DNA of 64,000 bases, taken from Nematostella vectensis (taxonomy: Eukaryota > Cnidaria > Anthozoa > Actiniaria > Edwardsiidae). Below are positions 1 through 15,300 of the stretch, piece after piece. A program made the translations under genes and the position numbers. How positions within the stretch are numbered: the stretch's first letter is position 1; every line of letters starts with the position of its first letter. The notes below the pieces were generated by a model. The model had not been told where the DNA came from. It saw nothing but the letters and a program-made list of their open reading frames with translations, and ran no database searches. Location: contig NC_064035.1 in NCBI RefSeq assembly GCF_932526225.1, positions 4,341,501 to 4,405,500 on the forward strand, read 5' to 3'.

Positions 1-3000
1 GGGTGGATGGACACCATGAGTAAGGTGTGATAGGGTGGATGGACACCATGAGTAGGGTGTGATAGGGTGGATGGACACCATAAGTAGGGTGTGTGATAGG
101 GTGGATGGACACCATGAGTAGGGTGTGTGATAGGGTGGTTGGACACCATGAGTAGGGTGTGTTATAGGGTGGATGGACACCATGAGTAGGGCATGATAGG
201 GTGGATGGACACCATGAGTATGGCGTGATAAGGTGGATGGACACCATGAGTAGGGCGTGATAGGGTGGATGGACACCATGAGAAGTGTGTGTGATAGGGT
301 GGATGGACACCATGAGTAGGGTGTGTGATAGGGTGGTTGTACACAATGAGAAGGGTGTGATAGGGTGGATGGACACCATGAGTAGGGTGTGATAGGGTGG
401 ATGGACACCATAAGTAGGGTGTGTGATAGGGTGGATGGACACCATGAGTAGGGTGTGTGATAGGGTGGATGGACACCATGAGTAGGGTGTGTGATAGGGT
501 GGTTGGACACCATGAGTAGGGTGTGTGATAGGGTGGATGGACACCATGAGTAGGGTGTGATAGGGTGGAAGTACACCATGAGAAGGGTGTGATAGGGTGG
601 AAGTACACCATGAGAAGGGTGTGATAGGGTGGATGGACACCATGAGTAGGGCGTGTGATAGGGTGGTTGGACACATGAGTAGGGTGTGTGATAAATTGGG
701 TGGACACCATGAGTAGGGCGTGTGATAGGGTGGATGGACACCATGAGTAGGGTGTGTGATAGGGTGGTTGTACACCATGGGAAGGGTGTGATAGGGTGGA
801 TGGACACCATGAGTGAGTGTGATAGGGTGGATGGACACCATAAGTAGGGTGTGATAGGGTGGAAGTACACCATGAGAAGGGTGTGATAGGGTGGATGGAC
901 ACCATGAGTAGGGTGTGTGATAGGGTGGTTGGACACCATGGGTAGGGTGTGATAGGGTGGATGGACACCATGAGTAGGGCATGTGATAGGATGGATGGAC
1001 AGCATGAGTAGGGCGTGATAGGGTGGATGGACACCATGAGTAGGGCGTGATAGGGTGGATGGACACCATGAGAAGTGTGTGTGATAGGGTGGATGGACAC
1101 CATGAGTAGGGTGTGTGATAGGGTGGATGGACACCATGAGTAAGGTGTGATAGGGTGGATGGACACCATGAGTAGGGTGTGATAGGGTGGATGGACACCA
1201 TAAGTAGGGTGTGTGATAGGGTGGATGGACACCATGAGTAGGGTGTGTGATAGGGTGGTTGGACACCATGAGTAGGGTGTGTTATAGGGTGGATGGACAC
1301 CATGAGTAGGGCATGATAGGGTGGATGGACACCATGAGTATGGCGTGATAAGGTGGATGGACACCATGAGTAGGGCGTGATAGGGTGGATGGACACCATG
1401 AGAAGTGTGTGTGATAGGGTGGATGGACACCATGAGTAGGGTGTGTGATAGGGTGGTTGTACACAATGAGAAGGGTGTGATAGGGTGGATGGACACCATG
1501 AGTAGGGTGTGATAGGGTGGATGGACACCATAAGTAGGGTGTGTGATAGGGTGGATGGAAACCATGAGTAGGGTGTGTGATAGGGTGGATGGACACCATG
1601 AGTAGGGTGTGTGATAGGGTGGTTGGACACCATGAGTAGGGTGTGTGATAGGGTGGATGGACACCATGAGTAGGGTGTGATAGGGTGGAAGTACACCATG
1701 AGAAGGGTGTGATAGGGTGGATGGACACCATGAGTAGGGCGTGTGATAGGGTGGTTGGACACATGAGTAGGGTGTGTGATAAATTGGGTGGACACCATGA
1801 GTAGGGCGTGTGATAGGGTGGATGGACACCATGAGTAGGGTGTGTGATAGGGTGGTTGTACACCATGGGAAGGGTGTGATAGGGTGGATGGACACCATGA
1901 GTGAGTGTGATAGGGTGGATGGACACCATAAGTAGGGTGTGTGATAGGGTGGATGGACACCATGAGTAGGGTGTGTGATAGGGTGGTTGGACACCATGAG
2001 TAGGGTGTGTGATAGGGTGGATGGACACCATGAGTAGGGTGTGATAGGGTGGAAGTACACCATGAGAAGGGTGTGATAGGGTGGATGGACACCATGAGTA
2101 GGGTGTGTGATAGGGTGGTTGGACACCATGAGTAGGGCGTGTGATAGGGTGGTTGGACACAATGAGTAGGACGTGATAGGGTGGTTGGACACCATGAGTA
2201 GGGTGTGTGATAGGGTGGATGGACACCATGAGTAGGGTGTGTGGTAGGGTGGATGGACACCATGATTAGGGTGTGTGATAGGGTGGATAGACACCATGAG
2301 TAGGGTGTGTGATAGGGTGGATGGACACCATGAGTAGGGTGTGTGATAGGATAGTTGGACACCATGAGTAGGGTGTGATAGGGTGGATGTACACCATGAG
2401 TAGGGTGTGTGATAGGGTGGTTGGACACCATGAGTAGGGTGTGATAGGGTGGATGGACACCATGAGTAGGGCGTAATAGGGTGGATGGACAGCATGAGTA
2501 GGGCGTGATAGGGTGGATGGACACCATGAGTAGGGTGTGATAGGGTGGATGGACACCATGAGTAGGGTGTGTGATAGGGTGGATGGACACCATGAGTACG
2601 GTGTGTGATAGGGTGGATGGACACCATGAGTACGGTGTGTGATAGGGTGGTTGGACACCATGAGTAGGGTGTGTGATAGGATAGTTGGACACCATGAGTA
2701 GGGTGTGTGATAGGGTGGATGGACAACATGAGTACGGTGTGTGATAGGGTGGTTGGACAGCATGAGTAGGGCGTGATAGGGTGGATGGACACCATGAGTA
2801 GGGTGTGATAGGGTGGATGGACACCATGAGTAGGGTGTGTGATAGGGTGGTTGGGCACCATGAGTAGGGCGTGATAGGGCGGATGGACACCATGAGTAGG
2901 GTGTGTGATAGGGTGGATGGACACCATGAGTAGGGTGAGTGATAGGGTGGATGGACACCATGAGTAGGGTGTGTGATAGGGTGGTTGGACACCATGAGTA

Positions 3001-6000
3001 GGGTGTGTGATAGGGTGGATGGACACCATGAGTAGGGTGTGATAGGGTGGAAGTACACCATGAGAAGGGTGTGATAGGGTGGATGGACACCATGAGTAGG
3101 GTGTGTGATAGGGTGGTTGGACACCATGGGTAGGGTGTGATAGGGTGGATGGACACCATGAGTAGGGCATGTGATAGGATGGATGGACAGCATGAGTAGG
3201 GCGTGATAGGGTGGATGGACACCATGAGTAGGGCGTGATAGGGTGGATGGACACCATGAGAAGTGTGTGTGATAGGGTGGATGGACACCATGAGTAGGGT
3301 GTGTGATAGGGTGGTTGGACACCATGAGTAGGGTGTGTTATAGGGTGGATGGACACCATGAGTAGGGTGTGTTATAGGGTGGATGGACACCATGAGTAGG
3401 GCATGATAGGGTGGATGGACACCATGAGTATGGCGTGATAAGGTGGATGGACACCATGAGTAGGGCGTGATAAGGTGGATGGACACCATGAGTAGGGCGT
3501 GATAGGGTGGATGGACACCATGAGAAGTGTGTGTGATAGGGTGGATGGACACCATGAGTAGGGTGTGTGAAAGGGTGGTTGTACACCATGAGAAGGGTGT
3601 GATAGGGTGGATGGACACCATGAGTAGGGTGTGATAGGGTGGATGGACACCATAAGTAGGGTGTGTGATAGGGTGGATGGACACCATGAGTAGGGTGTGT
3701 GATAGGGTGGTTGGACACCATGAGTAGGGTGTGTGATAGGGTGGATGGACACCATGAGTAGGGTGTGATAGGGTGGAAGTACACCATGAGAAGGGTGTGA
3801 TAGGGTGGATGGACACCATGAGTAGGGTGTGTGATAGGGTGGTTGGACACCATGAGTAGGGCGTGTGATAGGGTGGTTGGACACAATGAGTAGGACGTGA
3901 TAGGGTGGTTGGACACCATGAGTAGGGTGTGTGATAGGGTGGATGGACACCATGAGTAGGGTGTGTGGTAGGGTGGATGGACACCATGATTAGGGTGTGT
4001 GATAGGGTGGATAGACACCATAAGTAGGGTGTGTGATAGGGTGGATGGACACCATGAGTAGGGTGTGTGATAGGGTGGTTGGACACCATGAGTAGGGTGT
4101 GTTATAGGGTGGTTGGACACCATGAGTAGGGTGTGTTATAGGGTGGATGGACACCATGAGTAGGGCATGATAGGGTGGATGGACACCATGAGTAGGGCAT
4201 GATAAGGTGGATGGACATAATGAGTAGGGCGTGATAGGGTGGATGGACACCATGAGAAGTGTGTGTGATAGGATGGATGGACACCATGAGTAGGGTGTGT
4301 GATAGGGTGGTTGTACACCATGAGAAGGGTGTGATAGGGTGGATGGACACCATGAGTGAGTGTGATAGGGTGGATGGACACCATAAGTAGGGTGTGTGAT
4401 AGGGTGGATGGACACCATGAGTAGGGTGTGTGATAGGGTGGTTGGACACCATGAGTAGGGTGTGTGATAGGGTGGATGGACACCATGAGTAGGGTGTGAT
4501 AGGGTGGAAGTACACCATGAGAAGGGTGTGATAGGGTGGATGGACACCATGAGTAGGGTGTGTGATAGGGTGGTTGGACACCATGAGTAGGGCGTGTGAT
4601 AGGGTGGTTGGACACAATGAGTAGGACGTGATAGGGTGGTTGGACACCATGAGTAGGGTGTGTGATAGGGTGGATGGACACCATGAGTAGGGTGTGTGGT
4701 AGGGTGGATGGACACCATGATTAGGGTGTGTGATAGGGTGGATAGACACCATGAGTAGGGTGTGTGATAGGGTGGATGGACACCATGAGTAGGGTGTGTG
4801 ATAGGATAGTTGGACACCATGAGTAGGGTGTGATAGGGTGGATGGACACCATGAGTAGGGTGTGTGATAGGGTGGTTGGACACCATGAGTAGGGTGTGAT
4901 AGGGTGGATGGACACCATGAGTAGGGCGTAATAGGGTGGATGGACAGCATGAGTAGGGCGTGATAGGGTGGATGGACACCATGAGTAGGGTGTGATAGGG
5001 TGGATTGACACCATGAGTAGGGTGTGTGATAGGGTGGATGGACACCATGAGTACGGTGTGTGATAGGGTGGATGGACACCATGAGTACGGTGTGTGATAG
5101 GGTGGTTGGACACCATGAGTAGGGTGTGTGATAGGATAGTTGGACACCATGAGTAGGGTGTGTGATAGGGTGGATGGACAACATGAGTACGGTGTGTGAT
5201 AGGGTGGTTGGACAGCATGAGTAGGGCGTGATAGGGTGGATGGACACCATGAGTAGGGTGTGATAGGGTGGATGGACACCATGAGTAGGGTGTGTGATAG
5301 GGTGGTTGGGCACCATGAGTAGGGCGTGATAGGGCGGATGGACACCATGAGTAGGGTGTGTGATAGGGTGGATGGACACCATGAGTAGGGTGAGTGATAG
5401 GGTGGATGGACACCATGAGTAGGGTGTGTGATAGGGTGGTTGGACACCATGAGTAGGGTGTGTGATAGGGTGGATGGACACCATGAGTAGGGTGTGATAG
5501 GGTGGAAGTACACCATGAGAAGGGTGTGATAGGGTGGATGGACACCATGAGTAGGGTGTGTGATAGGGTGGTTGGACACCATGGGTAGGGTGTGATAGGG
5601 TGGATGGACACCATGAGTAGGGCATGTGATAGGATGGATGGACAGCATGAGTAGGGCGTGATAGGGTGGATGGACACCATGAGTAGGGCGTGATAGGGTG
5701 GATGGACACCATGAGAAGTGTGTGTGATAGGGTGGATGGACACCATGAGTAGGGTGTGTGATAGGGTGGATGGACACCATGAGTAAGGTGTGATAGGGTG
5801 GATGGACACCATGAGTAGGGTGTGATAGGGTGGATGGACACCATAAGTAGGGTGTGTGATAGGGTGGATGGACACCATGAGTAGGGTGTGTGATAGGGTG
5901 GTTGGACACCATGAGTAGGGTGTGTTATAGGGTGGATGGACACCATGAGTAGGGCATGATAGGGTGGATGGACACCATGAGTATGGCGTGATAAGGTGGA

Positions 6001-9000
6001 TGGACACCATGAGTAGGGCGTGATAGGGTGGATGGACACCATGAGAAGTGTGTGTGATAGGGTGGATGGACACCATGAGTAGGGTGTGTGATAGGGTGGT
6101 TGTACACAATGAGAAGGGTGTGATAGGGTGGATGGACACCATGAGTAGGGTGTGATAGGGTGGATGGACACCATAAGTAGGGTGTGTGATAGGGTGGATG
6201 GACACCATGAGTAGGGTGTGTGATAGGGTGGATGGACACCATGAGTAGGGTGTGTGATAGGGTGGTTGGACACCATGAGTAGGGTGTGTGATAGGGTGGA
6301 TGGACACCATGAGTAGGGTGTGATAGGGTGGAAGTACACCATGAGAAGGGTGTGATAGGGTGGATGGACACCATGAGTAGGGCGTGTGATAGGGTGGTTG
6401 GACACATGAGTAGGGTGTGTGATAAATTGGGTGGACACCATGAGTAGGGCGTGTGATAGGGTGGATGGACACCATGAGTAGGGTGTGTGATAGGGTGGTT
6501 GTACACCATGGGAAGGGTGTGATAGGGTGGATGGACACCATGAGTGAGTGTGATAGGGTGGATGGACACCATAAGTAGGGTGTGATAGGGTGGAAGTACA
6601 CCATGAGAAGGGTGTGATAGGGTGGATGGACACCATGAGTAGGGTGTGTGATAGGGTGGTTGGACACCATGGGTAGGGTGTGATAGGGTGGATGGACACC
6701 ATGAGTAGGGCATGTGATAGGATGGATGGACAGCATGAGTAGGGCGTGATAGGGTGGATGGACACCATGAGTAGGGCGTGATAGGGTGGATGGACACCAT
6801 GAGAAGTGTGTGTGATAGGGTGGATGGACACCATGAGTAGGGTGTGTGATAGGGTGGATGGACACCATGAGTAAGGTGTGATAGGGTGGATGGACACCAT
6901 GAGTAGGGTGTGATAGGGTGGATGGACACCATAAGTAGGGTGTGTGATAGGGTGGATGGACACCATGAGTAGGGTGTGTGATGGGGTGGTTGGACACCAT
7001 GAGTAGGGTGTGTTATAGGGTGGATGGACACCATGAGTAGGGCATGATAGGGTGGATGGACACCATGAGTATGGCGTGATAAGGTGGATGGACACCATGA
7101 GTAGGGCGTGATAGGGTGGATGGACACCATGAGAAGTGTGTGTGATAGGGTGGATGGACACCATGAGTAGGGTGTGTGATAGGGTGGTTGTACACAATGA
7201 GAAGGGTGTGATAGGGTGGATGGACACCATGAGTAGGGTGTGATAGGGTGGATGGACACCATAAGTAGGGTGTGTGATAGGGTGGATGGACACCATGAGT
7301 AGGGTGTGTGATAGGGTGGATGGACACCATGAGTAGGGTGTGTGATAGGGTGGTTGGACACCATGAGTAGGGTGTGTGATAGGGTGGATGGACACCATGA
7401 GTAGGGTGTGATAGGGTGGAAGTACACCATGAGAAGGGTGTGATAGGGTGGATGGACACCATGAGTAGGGCGTGTGATAGGGTGGTTGGACACATGAGTA
7501 GGGTGTGTGATAAATTGGGTGGACACCATGAGTAGGGCGTGTGATAGGGTGGATGGACACCATGAGTAGGGTGTGTGATAGGGTGGTTGTACACCATGGG
7601 AAGGGTGTGATAGGGTGGATGGACACCATGAGTGAGTGTGATAGGGTGGATGGACACCATGAGTAGGGTGTGTGATAGGGTGGTTGGACACCATGAGTAG
7701 GGTGTGTGATAGGGTGGATGGACACCATGAGTAGGGTGTGATAGGGTGGAAGTACACCATGAGAAGGGTGTGATAGGGTGGATGGACACCATGAGTAGGG
7801 TGTGTGATAGGGTGGATGGACACCATGAGTAGGGTGTGTGATAGGGTGGTTGGACACCATGAGTAGGGTGTGTGATAGGGTGGATGGACACCATGAGTAG
7901 GGTGTGATAGGGTGGAAGTACACCATGAGAAGGGTGTGATAGGGTGGATGGACACCATGAGTAGGGTGTGTGATAGGGTGGTTGGACACCATGAGTAGGG
8001 CGTGTGATAGGGTGGTTGGACACAATGAGTAGGACGTGATAGGGTGGTTGGACACCATGAGTAGGGTGTGTGATAGGGTGGATGGACACCATGAGTAGGG
8101 TGTGTGGTAGGGTGGATGGACACCATGATTAGGGTGTGTGATAGGGTGGATAGACACCATGAGTAGGGTGTGTGATAGGGTGGATGGACACCATGAGTAG
8201 GGTGTGTGATAGGATAGTTGGACACCATGAGTAGGGTGTGATAGGGTGGATGTACACCATGAGTAGGGTGTGTGATAGGGTGGTTGGACACCATGAGTAG
8301 GGTGTGATAGGGTGGATGGACACCATGAGTAGGGCGTAATAGAGTGGATGGACAGCATGAGTAGGGCGTGATAGGGTGGATGGACACCATGAGTAGGGTG
8401 TGATAGGGTGGATGGACACCATGAGTAGGGTGTGTGATAGGGTGGATGGACACCATGAGTACGGTGTGTGATAGGGTGGATGGACACCATGAGTACGGTG
8501 TGTGATAGGGTGGTTGGACACCATGAGTAGGGTGTGTGATAGGATAGTTGGACACCATGAGTAGGGTGTGTGATAGGGTGGATGGACAACATGAGTACGG
8601 TGTGTGATAGGGTGGTTGGACAGCATGAGTAGGGCGTGATAGGGTGGATGGACACCATGAGTAGGGTGTGATAGGGTGGATGGACACCATGAGTAGGGTG
8701 TGTGATAGGGTGGTTGGGCACCATGAGTAGGGCGTGATAGGGCGGATGGACACCATGAGTAGGGTGTGTGATAGGGTGGATGGACACCATGAGTAGGGTG
8801 AGTGATAGGGTGGATGGACACCATGAGTAGGGTGTGTGATAGGGTGGTTGGACACCATGAGTAGGGTGTGTGATAGGGTGGATGGACACCATGAGTAGGG
8901 TGTGATAGGGTGGAAGTACACCATGAGAAGGGTGTGATAGGGTGGATGGACACCATGAGTAGGGTGTGTGATAGGGTGGTTGGACACCATGGGTAGGGTG

Positions 9001-9240
9001 TGATAGGGTGGATGGACACCATGAGTAGGGCATGTGATAGGATGGATGGACAGCATGAGTAGGGCGTGATAGGGTGGATGGACACCATGAGTAGGGCGTG
9101 ATAGGGTGGATGGACACCATGAGAAGTGTGTGTGATAGGGTGGATGGACACCATGAGTAGGGTGTGTGATAGGGTGGATGGACACCATGAGTAAGGTGTG
9201 ATAGGGTGGATGGACACCATGAGTAGGGTGTGATAGGGTG

Positions 9241-12200
9241 GATGGACACCATAAGTAGGGTGTGTGATAGGGTGGATGGACACCATGAGTAGGGTGTGTG
9301 ATAGGGTGGTTGGACACCATGAGTAGGGTGTGTTATAGGGTGGATGGACACCATGAGTAGGGCATGATAGGGTGGATGGACACCATGAGTATGGCGTGAT
9401 AAGGTGGATGGACACCATGAGTAGGGCGTGATAGGGTGGATGGACACCATGAGAAGTGTGTGTGATAGGGTGGATGGACACCATGAGTAGGGTGTGTGAT
9501 AGGGTGGTTGTACACAATGAGAAGGGTGTGATAGGGTGGATGGACACCATGAGTAGGGTGTGATAGGGTGGATGGACACCATAAGTAGGGTGTGTGATAG
9601 GGTGGATGGACACCATGAGTAGGGTGTGTGATAGGGTGGATGGACACCATGAGTAGGGTGTGTGATAGGGTGGTTGGACACCATGAGTAGGGTATGTGAT
9701 AGGGTGGATGGACACCATGAGTAGGGTGTGATAGGGTGGAAGTAAACCATGAGAAGGGTGTGATAGGGTGGATGGACACCATGAGTAGGGCATGTGATAG
9801 GGTGGTTGGACACATGAGTAGGGTGTGTGATAAAGTGGGTGGACACCATGAGTAGGGCGTGTGATAGGGTGGATGGACACCATGAGTAGGGTGTGTGATA
9901 GGGTGGTTGTACACCATGGGTAGGGTGTGATAGGGTGGATGGACACCATGAGTAGGGTGTGTGATAGGGTGGTTGGACACCATGAGTAGGGTGTGTGATA
10001 AGGTGGATGGACACCATGAGTAGGGTGTGATAGGGTGGAAGTACACCATGAGAAGGGTGTGATAGGGTGGATGGACACCATGAGTAGGGTGTGATAGGGT
10101 GGATTGACACAATGAGAAGTGTGTGTGATAGGGTGGATGGACACCATGAGTAGGGTGTGTGATAGGGTGGTTTGGCACCATGAGTAGGGTTTGATAGGGT
10201 GGATGGACACCATGAGTAGGGTGTGTGATAGGTGGATAGACACCATGAGTACGGTGTGTGATAGGGTGGATGGACACCATGAGTAGGGTGTGTGATAGGT
10301 GGATAGACACCATGAGTACGGTGTGTGATAGGGTGGATGGACACCATGAGTAGGGTGTGATAGGGTGGATGGACACCATGAGTAGGGTGTGTGATAGGGT
10401 GGATGGACACAATGAGTAGGGTGTGATAGGGTGGATGGACACCATGAGTAGGGTGTGTGATAGGGTGGATGGACAACATGAGTAGGGTGTGATAGGGTGG
10501 ATGGACACCATGAGTAGGGTGTGGATAGGGTGGAAGTACACTATCAGTAGGGTGGGTGATAGGGTGGATGGACAGCATGAGTAGGGCGTGATAGGGTGGA
10601 TGGACACCATGAGTAGGGTGTGATAGGGTGGATGGACACCATGAGTAGGGTGTGTGATAGGGTGGATGGACACCATGAGTACGGTGTGTGATAGGGTGGA
10701 TGGACACCATGAGTACGGTGTGTGATAGGGTGGTTGGACACCATGAGTAGGGTGTGTGATAGGATAGTTGGACACCATGAGTAGGGTGTGTGATAGGGTG
10801 GATGGACACCATAAGTAGGGTGTGTGATAGGGTGGATGGACACCATGAGTAGGGTGTGTGATAGGGTGGTTGGACACCATGAGTAGGGTGTGTTATAGGG
10901 TGGATGGACACCATGAGTAGGGCATGATAGGGTGGATGGACACCATGAGTATGGCGTGATAAGGTGGATGGACACCATGAGTAGGGCGTGATAGGGTGGA
11001 TGGACACCATGAGAAGTGTGTGTGATAGGGTGGATGGACACCATGAGTAGGGTGTGTGATAGGGTGGTTGTACACAATGAGAAGGGTGTGATAGGGTGGA
11101 TGGACACCATGAGTAGGGTGTGATAGGGTGGATGGACACCATAAGTAGGGTGTGTGATAGGGTGGATGGACACCATGAGTAGGGTGTGTGATAGGGTGGA
11201 TGGACACCATGAGTAGGGTGTGTGATAGGGTGGTTGGACACCATGAGTAGGGTATGTGATAGGGTGGATGGACACCATGAGTAGGGTGTGATAGGGTGGA
11301 AGTAAACCATGAGAAGGGTGTGATAGGGTGGATGGACACCATGAGTAGGGCATGTGATAGGGTGGTTGGACACATGAGTAGGGTGTGTGATAAAGTGGGT
11401 GGACACCATGAGTAGGGCGTGTGATAGGGTGGATGGACACCATGAGTAGGGTGTGTGATAGGGTGGTTGTACACCATGGGTAGGGTGTGATAGGGTGGAT
11501 GGACACCATGAGTAGGGTGTGTGATAGGGTGGTTGGACACCATGAGTAGGGTGTGTGATAAGGTGGATGGACACCATGAGTAGGGTGTGATAGGGTGGAA
11601 GTACACCATGAGAAGGGTGTGATAGGGTGGATGGACACCATGAGTAGGGTGTGATAGGGTGGATTGACACAATGAGAAGTGTGTGTGATAGGGTGGATGG
11701 ACACCATGAGTAGGGTGTGTGATAGGGTGGTTTGGCACCATGAGTAGGGTTTGATAGGGTGGATGGACACCATGAGTAGGGTGTGTGATAGGTGGATAGA
11801 CACCATGAGTACGGTGTGTGATAGGGTGGATGGACACCATGAGTAGGGTGTGTGATAGGTGGATAGACACCATGAGTACGGTGTGTGATAGGGTGGATGG
11901 ACACCATGAGTAGGGTGTGATAGGGTGGATGGACACCATGAGTAGGGTGTGTGATAGGGTGGATGGACACAATGAGTAGGGTGTGATAGGGTGGATGGAC
12001 ACCATGAGTAGGGTGTGTGATAGGGTGGATGGACAACATGAGTAGGGTGTGATAGGGTGGATGGACACCATGAGTAGGGTGTGGATAGGGTGGAAGTACA
12101 CTATCAGTAGGGTGGGTGATAGGGTGGATGGACAGCATGAGTAGGGCGTGATAGGGTGGATGGACACCATGAGTAGGGTGTGATAGGGTGGATGGACACC

Positions 12201-12360
12201 ATGAGTAGGGTGTGTGATAGGGTGGATGGACACCATGAGTACGGTGTGTGATAGGGTGGATGGACACCATGAGTACGGTGTGTGATAGGGTGGTTGGACA
12301 CCATGAGTAGGGTGTGTGATAGGATAGTTGGACACCATGAGTAGGGTGTGTGATAGGGTG
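9241..12360. repeat. Tandem duplication of a 1560-bp higher-order block inside the satellite
   Basis: Sequence from 9241 to about 10800 reappears at 10801 to about 12360, 1560 bp later. Every line compared matched exactly, including rare variants such as gaagtaaaccatgag, ggtatgtgat and ggtgtggatagggtggaag. Outside these limits the two copies fall out of register. About 47 basic units were therefore duplicated as one block, recently enough that I see no differences. Confidence 0.85.
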
Positions 12361-15300
12361 GATGGACAACATGAGTACGGTGTGTGATAGGGTGGTTGGA
12401 CAGCATGAGTAGGGCGTGATAGGGTGGATGGACACCATGAGTAGGGTGTGATAGGGTGGATGGACACCATGAGTAGGGTGTGTGATAGGGTGGTTGGGCA
12501 CCATGAGTAGGGCGTGATAGGGCGGATGGACACCATGAGTAGGGTGTGTGATAGGGTGGATGGACACCATGAGTAGGGTGAGTGATAGGGTGGATGGACA
12601 CCATGAGTAGGGTGTGTGATAGGGTGGTTGGACACCATGAGTAGGGTGTGTGATAGGGTGGATGGACACCATGAGTAGGGTATGATAGGGTGGAAGTACA
12701 CCATGAGAAGGGTGTGATAGGGTGGATGGACACCATGAGTAGGGTGTGTGATAGGGTGGTTGGACACCATGGGTAGGGTGTGATAGGGTGGATGGACACC
12801 ATGAGTAGGGCATGTGATAGGATGGATGGACAGCATGAGTAGGGCGTGATAGGGTGGATGGACACCATGAGTAGGGCGTGATAGGGTGGATGGACACCAT
12901 GAGAAGTGTGTGTGATAGGGTGGATGGACACCATGAGTAGGGTGTGTGATAGGGTGGATGGACACCATGAGTAAGGTGTGATAGGGTGGATGGACACCAT
13001 GAGTAGGGTGTGATAGGGTGGATGGACACCATAAGTAGGGTGTGTGATAGGGTGGATGGACACCATGAGTAGGGTGTGTGATAGGGTGGTTGGACACCAT
13101 GAGTAGGGTGTGTTATAGGGTGGATGGACACCATGAGTAGGGCATGATAGGGTGGATGGACACCATGAGTATGGCGTGATAAGGTGGATGGACACCATGA
13201 GTAGGGCGTGATAGGGTGGATGGACACCATGAGAAGTGTGTGTGATAGGGTGGATGGACACCATGAGTAGGGTGTGTGATAGGGTGGTTGTACACAATGA
13301 GAAGGGTGTGATAGGGTGGATGGACACCATGAGTAGGGTGTGATAGGGTGGATGGACACCATAAGTAGGGTGTGTGATAGGGTGGATGGACACCATGAGT
13401 AGGGTGTGTGATAGGGTGGATGGACACCATGAGTAGGGTGTGTGATAGGGTGGTTGGACACCATGAGTAGGGTGTGTGATAGGGTGGATGGACACCATGA
13501 GTAGGGTGTGATAGGGTGGAAGTACACCATGAGAAGGGTGTGATAGGGTGGATGGACACCATGAGTAGGGCGTGTGATAGGGTGGTTGGACACATGAGTA
13601 GGGTGTGTGATAAAGTGGGTGGACACCATGAGTAGGGCGTGTGATAGGGTGGATGGACACCATGAGTAGGGTGTGTGATAGGGTGGTTGTACACCATGGG
13701 TAGGGTGTGATAGGGTGGATCGACACCATGAGTAGGGTGTGTGATAGGGTGGTTGGACACCATGAGTAGGGTGTGTGATAAGGTGGATGGACACCATGAG
13801 TAGGGTGTGATAGGGTGGAAGTACACCATGAGAAGGGTGTGATAGGGTGGATGGACACCATGAGTAGGGTGTGTGATAGGGTGGTTGGACACCATGGGTA
13901 GGGTGTGATAGGGTGGATGGACACCATGAGTAGGGCGTGTGATAGGATGGATGGACACCATGAGTAGGGCGTGATAAGGTGGAAGTACACCATGAGAAGG
14001 GTGTGATAGGGTGGATGGACACCATGAGTAGGGTGTGTGATAGGGTGGTTGGACACCATGGGTAGGGTGTGTGATAAGATGGATGGACACCATGAGTAGG
14101 GTGTGATAGGGTGGAAGTACACCATGAGAAGGGTGTGATAGGGTGGAAGTACACCATGAGAAGGGTGTGATAGGGTGGATGGACACCATGAGTAGGGTGT
14201 GTGATAGGGTGGATGGACACCATGAGTAGGGCGTGTGATAGGATGGATGGACACCATGAGTAGGGCGTGATAAGGTGGATGGACACCATGAGTAGGGCAT
14301 GATAGGGTGGATTGACACCATGAGAAGTGCGTGTGATAGGGTGGATGGACACCATGAGTAGGGTGTGTGATAGGGTGGTTTGGCACCATGAGTAAAGTTT
14401 GATAGGGTGGATGGACACCATGAGTAGGGTGTGTGATAGGTGGATGGACACCATGAGTACGGTGTGTGATAGGGTGGATGGACACCATGAGTAGGGTGTG
14501 ATAGGGTGGATGGACACCATGAGTAGGGTGTGATTAGGGTGGATGGACACCGTGAGTAGGGTGTGTGATAGGGTGGATGGACACCATGAGTAGGGTGTGT
14601 GATAGGGTGGATGGACACCATGAGTAGGGTGTGTGATAGGGTGGATGGACACCATAAGTAGGGTGTGTGATAGGGTGGATGGACACCATGAGTAGGGTGT
14701 GTGATAGGGTGGTTGGACACCATGGGTAGGGTGTGTGATAAGGTGGATGGACACCATGAGTAGGGTGTGATAGGGTGGAAGTACACCATGAAAAGGGTGT
14801 GATAGGGTGGAAGTACACCATGAGAAGGGTGTGATAGGGTGGATGGACACCATGAGTAGGGTGTGTGATAGGGTGGTTGGACACCATGGGTAGGGTGTGA
14901 TAGGGTGGATGGACACCATGAGTAGGGCATGTGATAGGATGGATGGACACCATGAGTAGGGCGTGATAAGGTGGATGGACACCATGAGTAGGGCGTGATA
15001 GGGTGGATGGACACCATGAGTAGGGTGTGTGATAGGGTGGATGGACACCATGAGTAGGATGTGTGATAGGGTGGTTTGGCACCATGAGTAGGGTTTGATA
15101 GGGTGGATGGACACCATGAGTAGGGTGTGTGATAGGTGGATGGACACCATGAGTACGGTGTGTGATAGGGTGGATGGACACCATGAGTAGGGTGTGATAG
15201 GGTGGATGGACACCATGAGTAGGGTGTGTGATAGGGTGGATGGACAACATGAGTAGGGTGTGATAGGGTGGATGGACACCATGAGTAGGGCGTGTGATAG

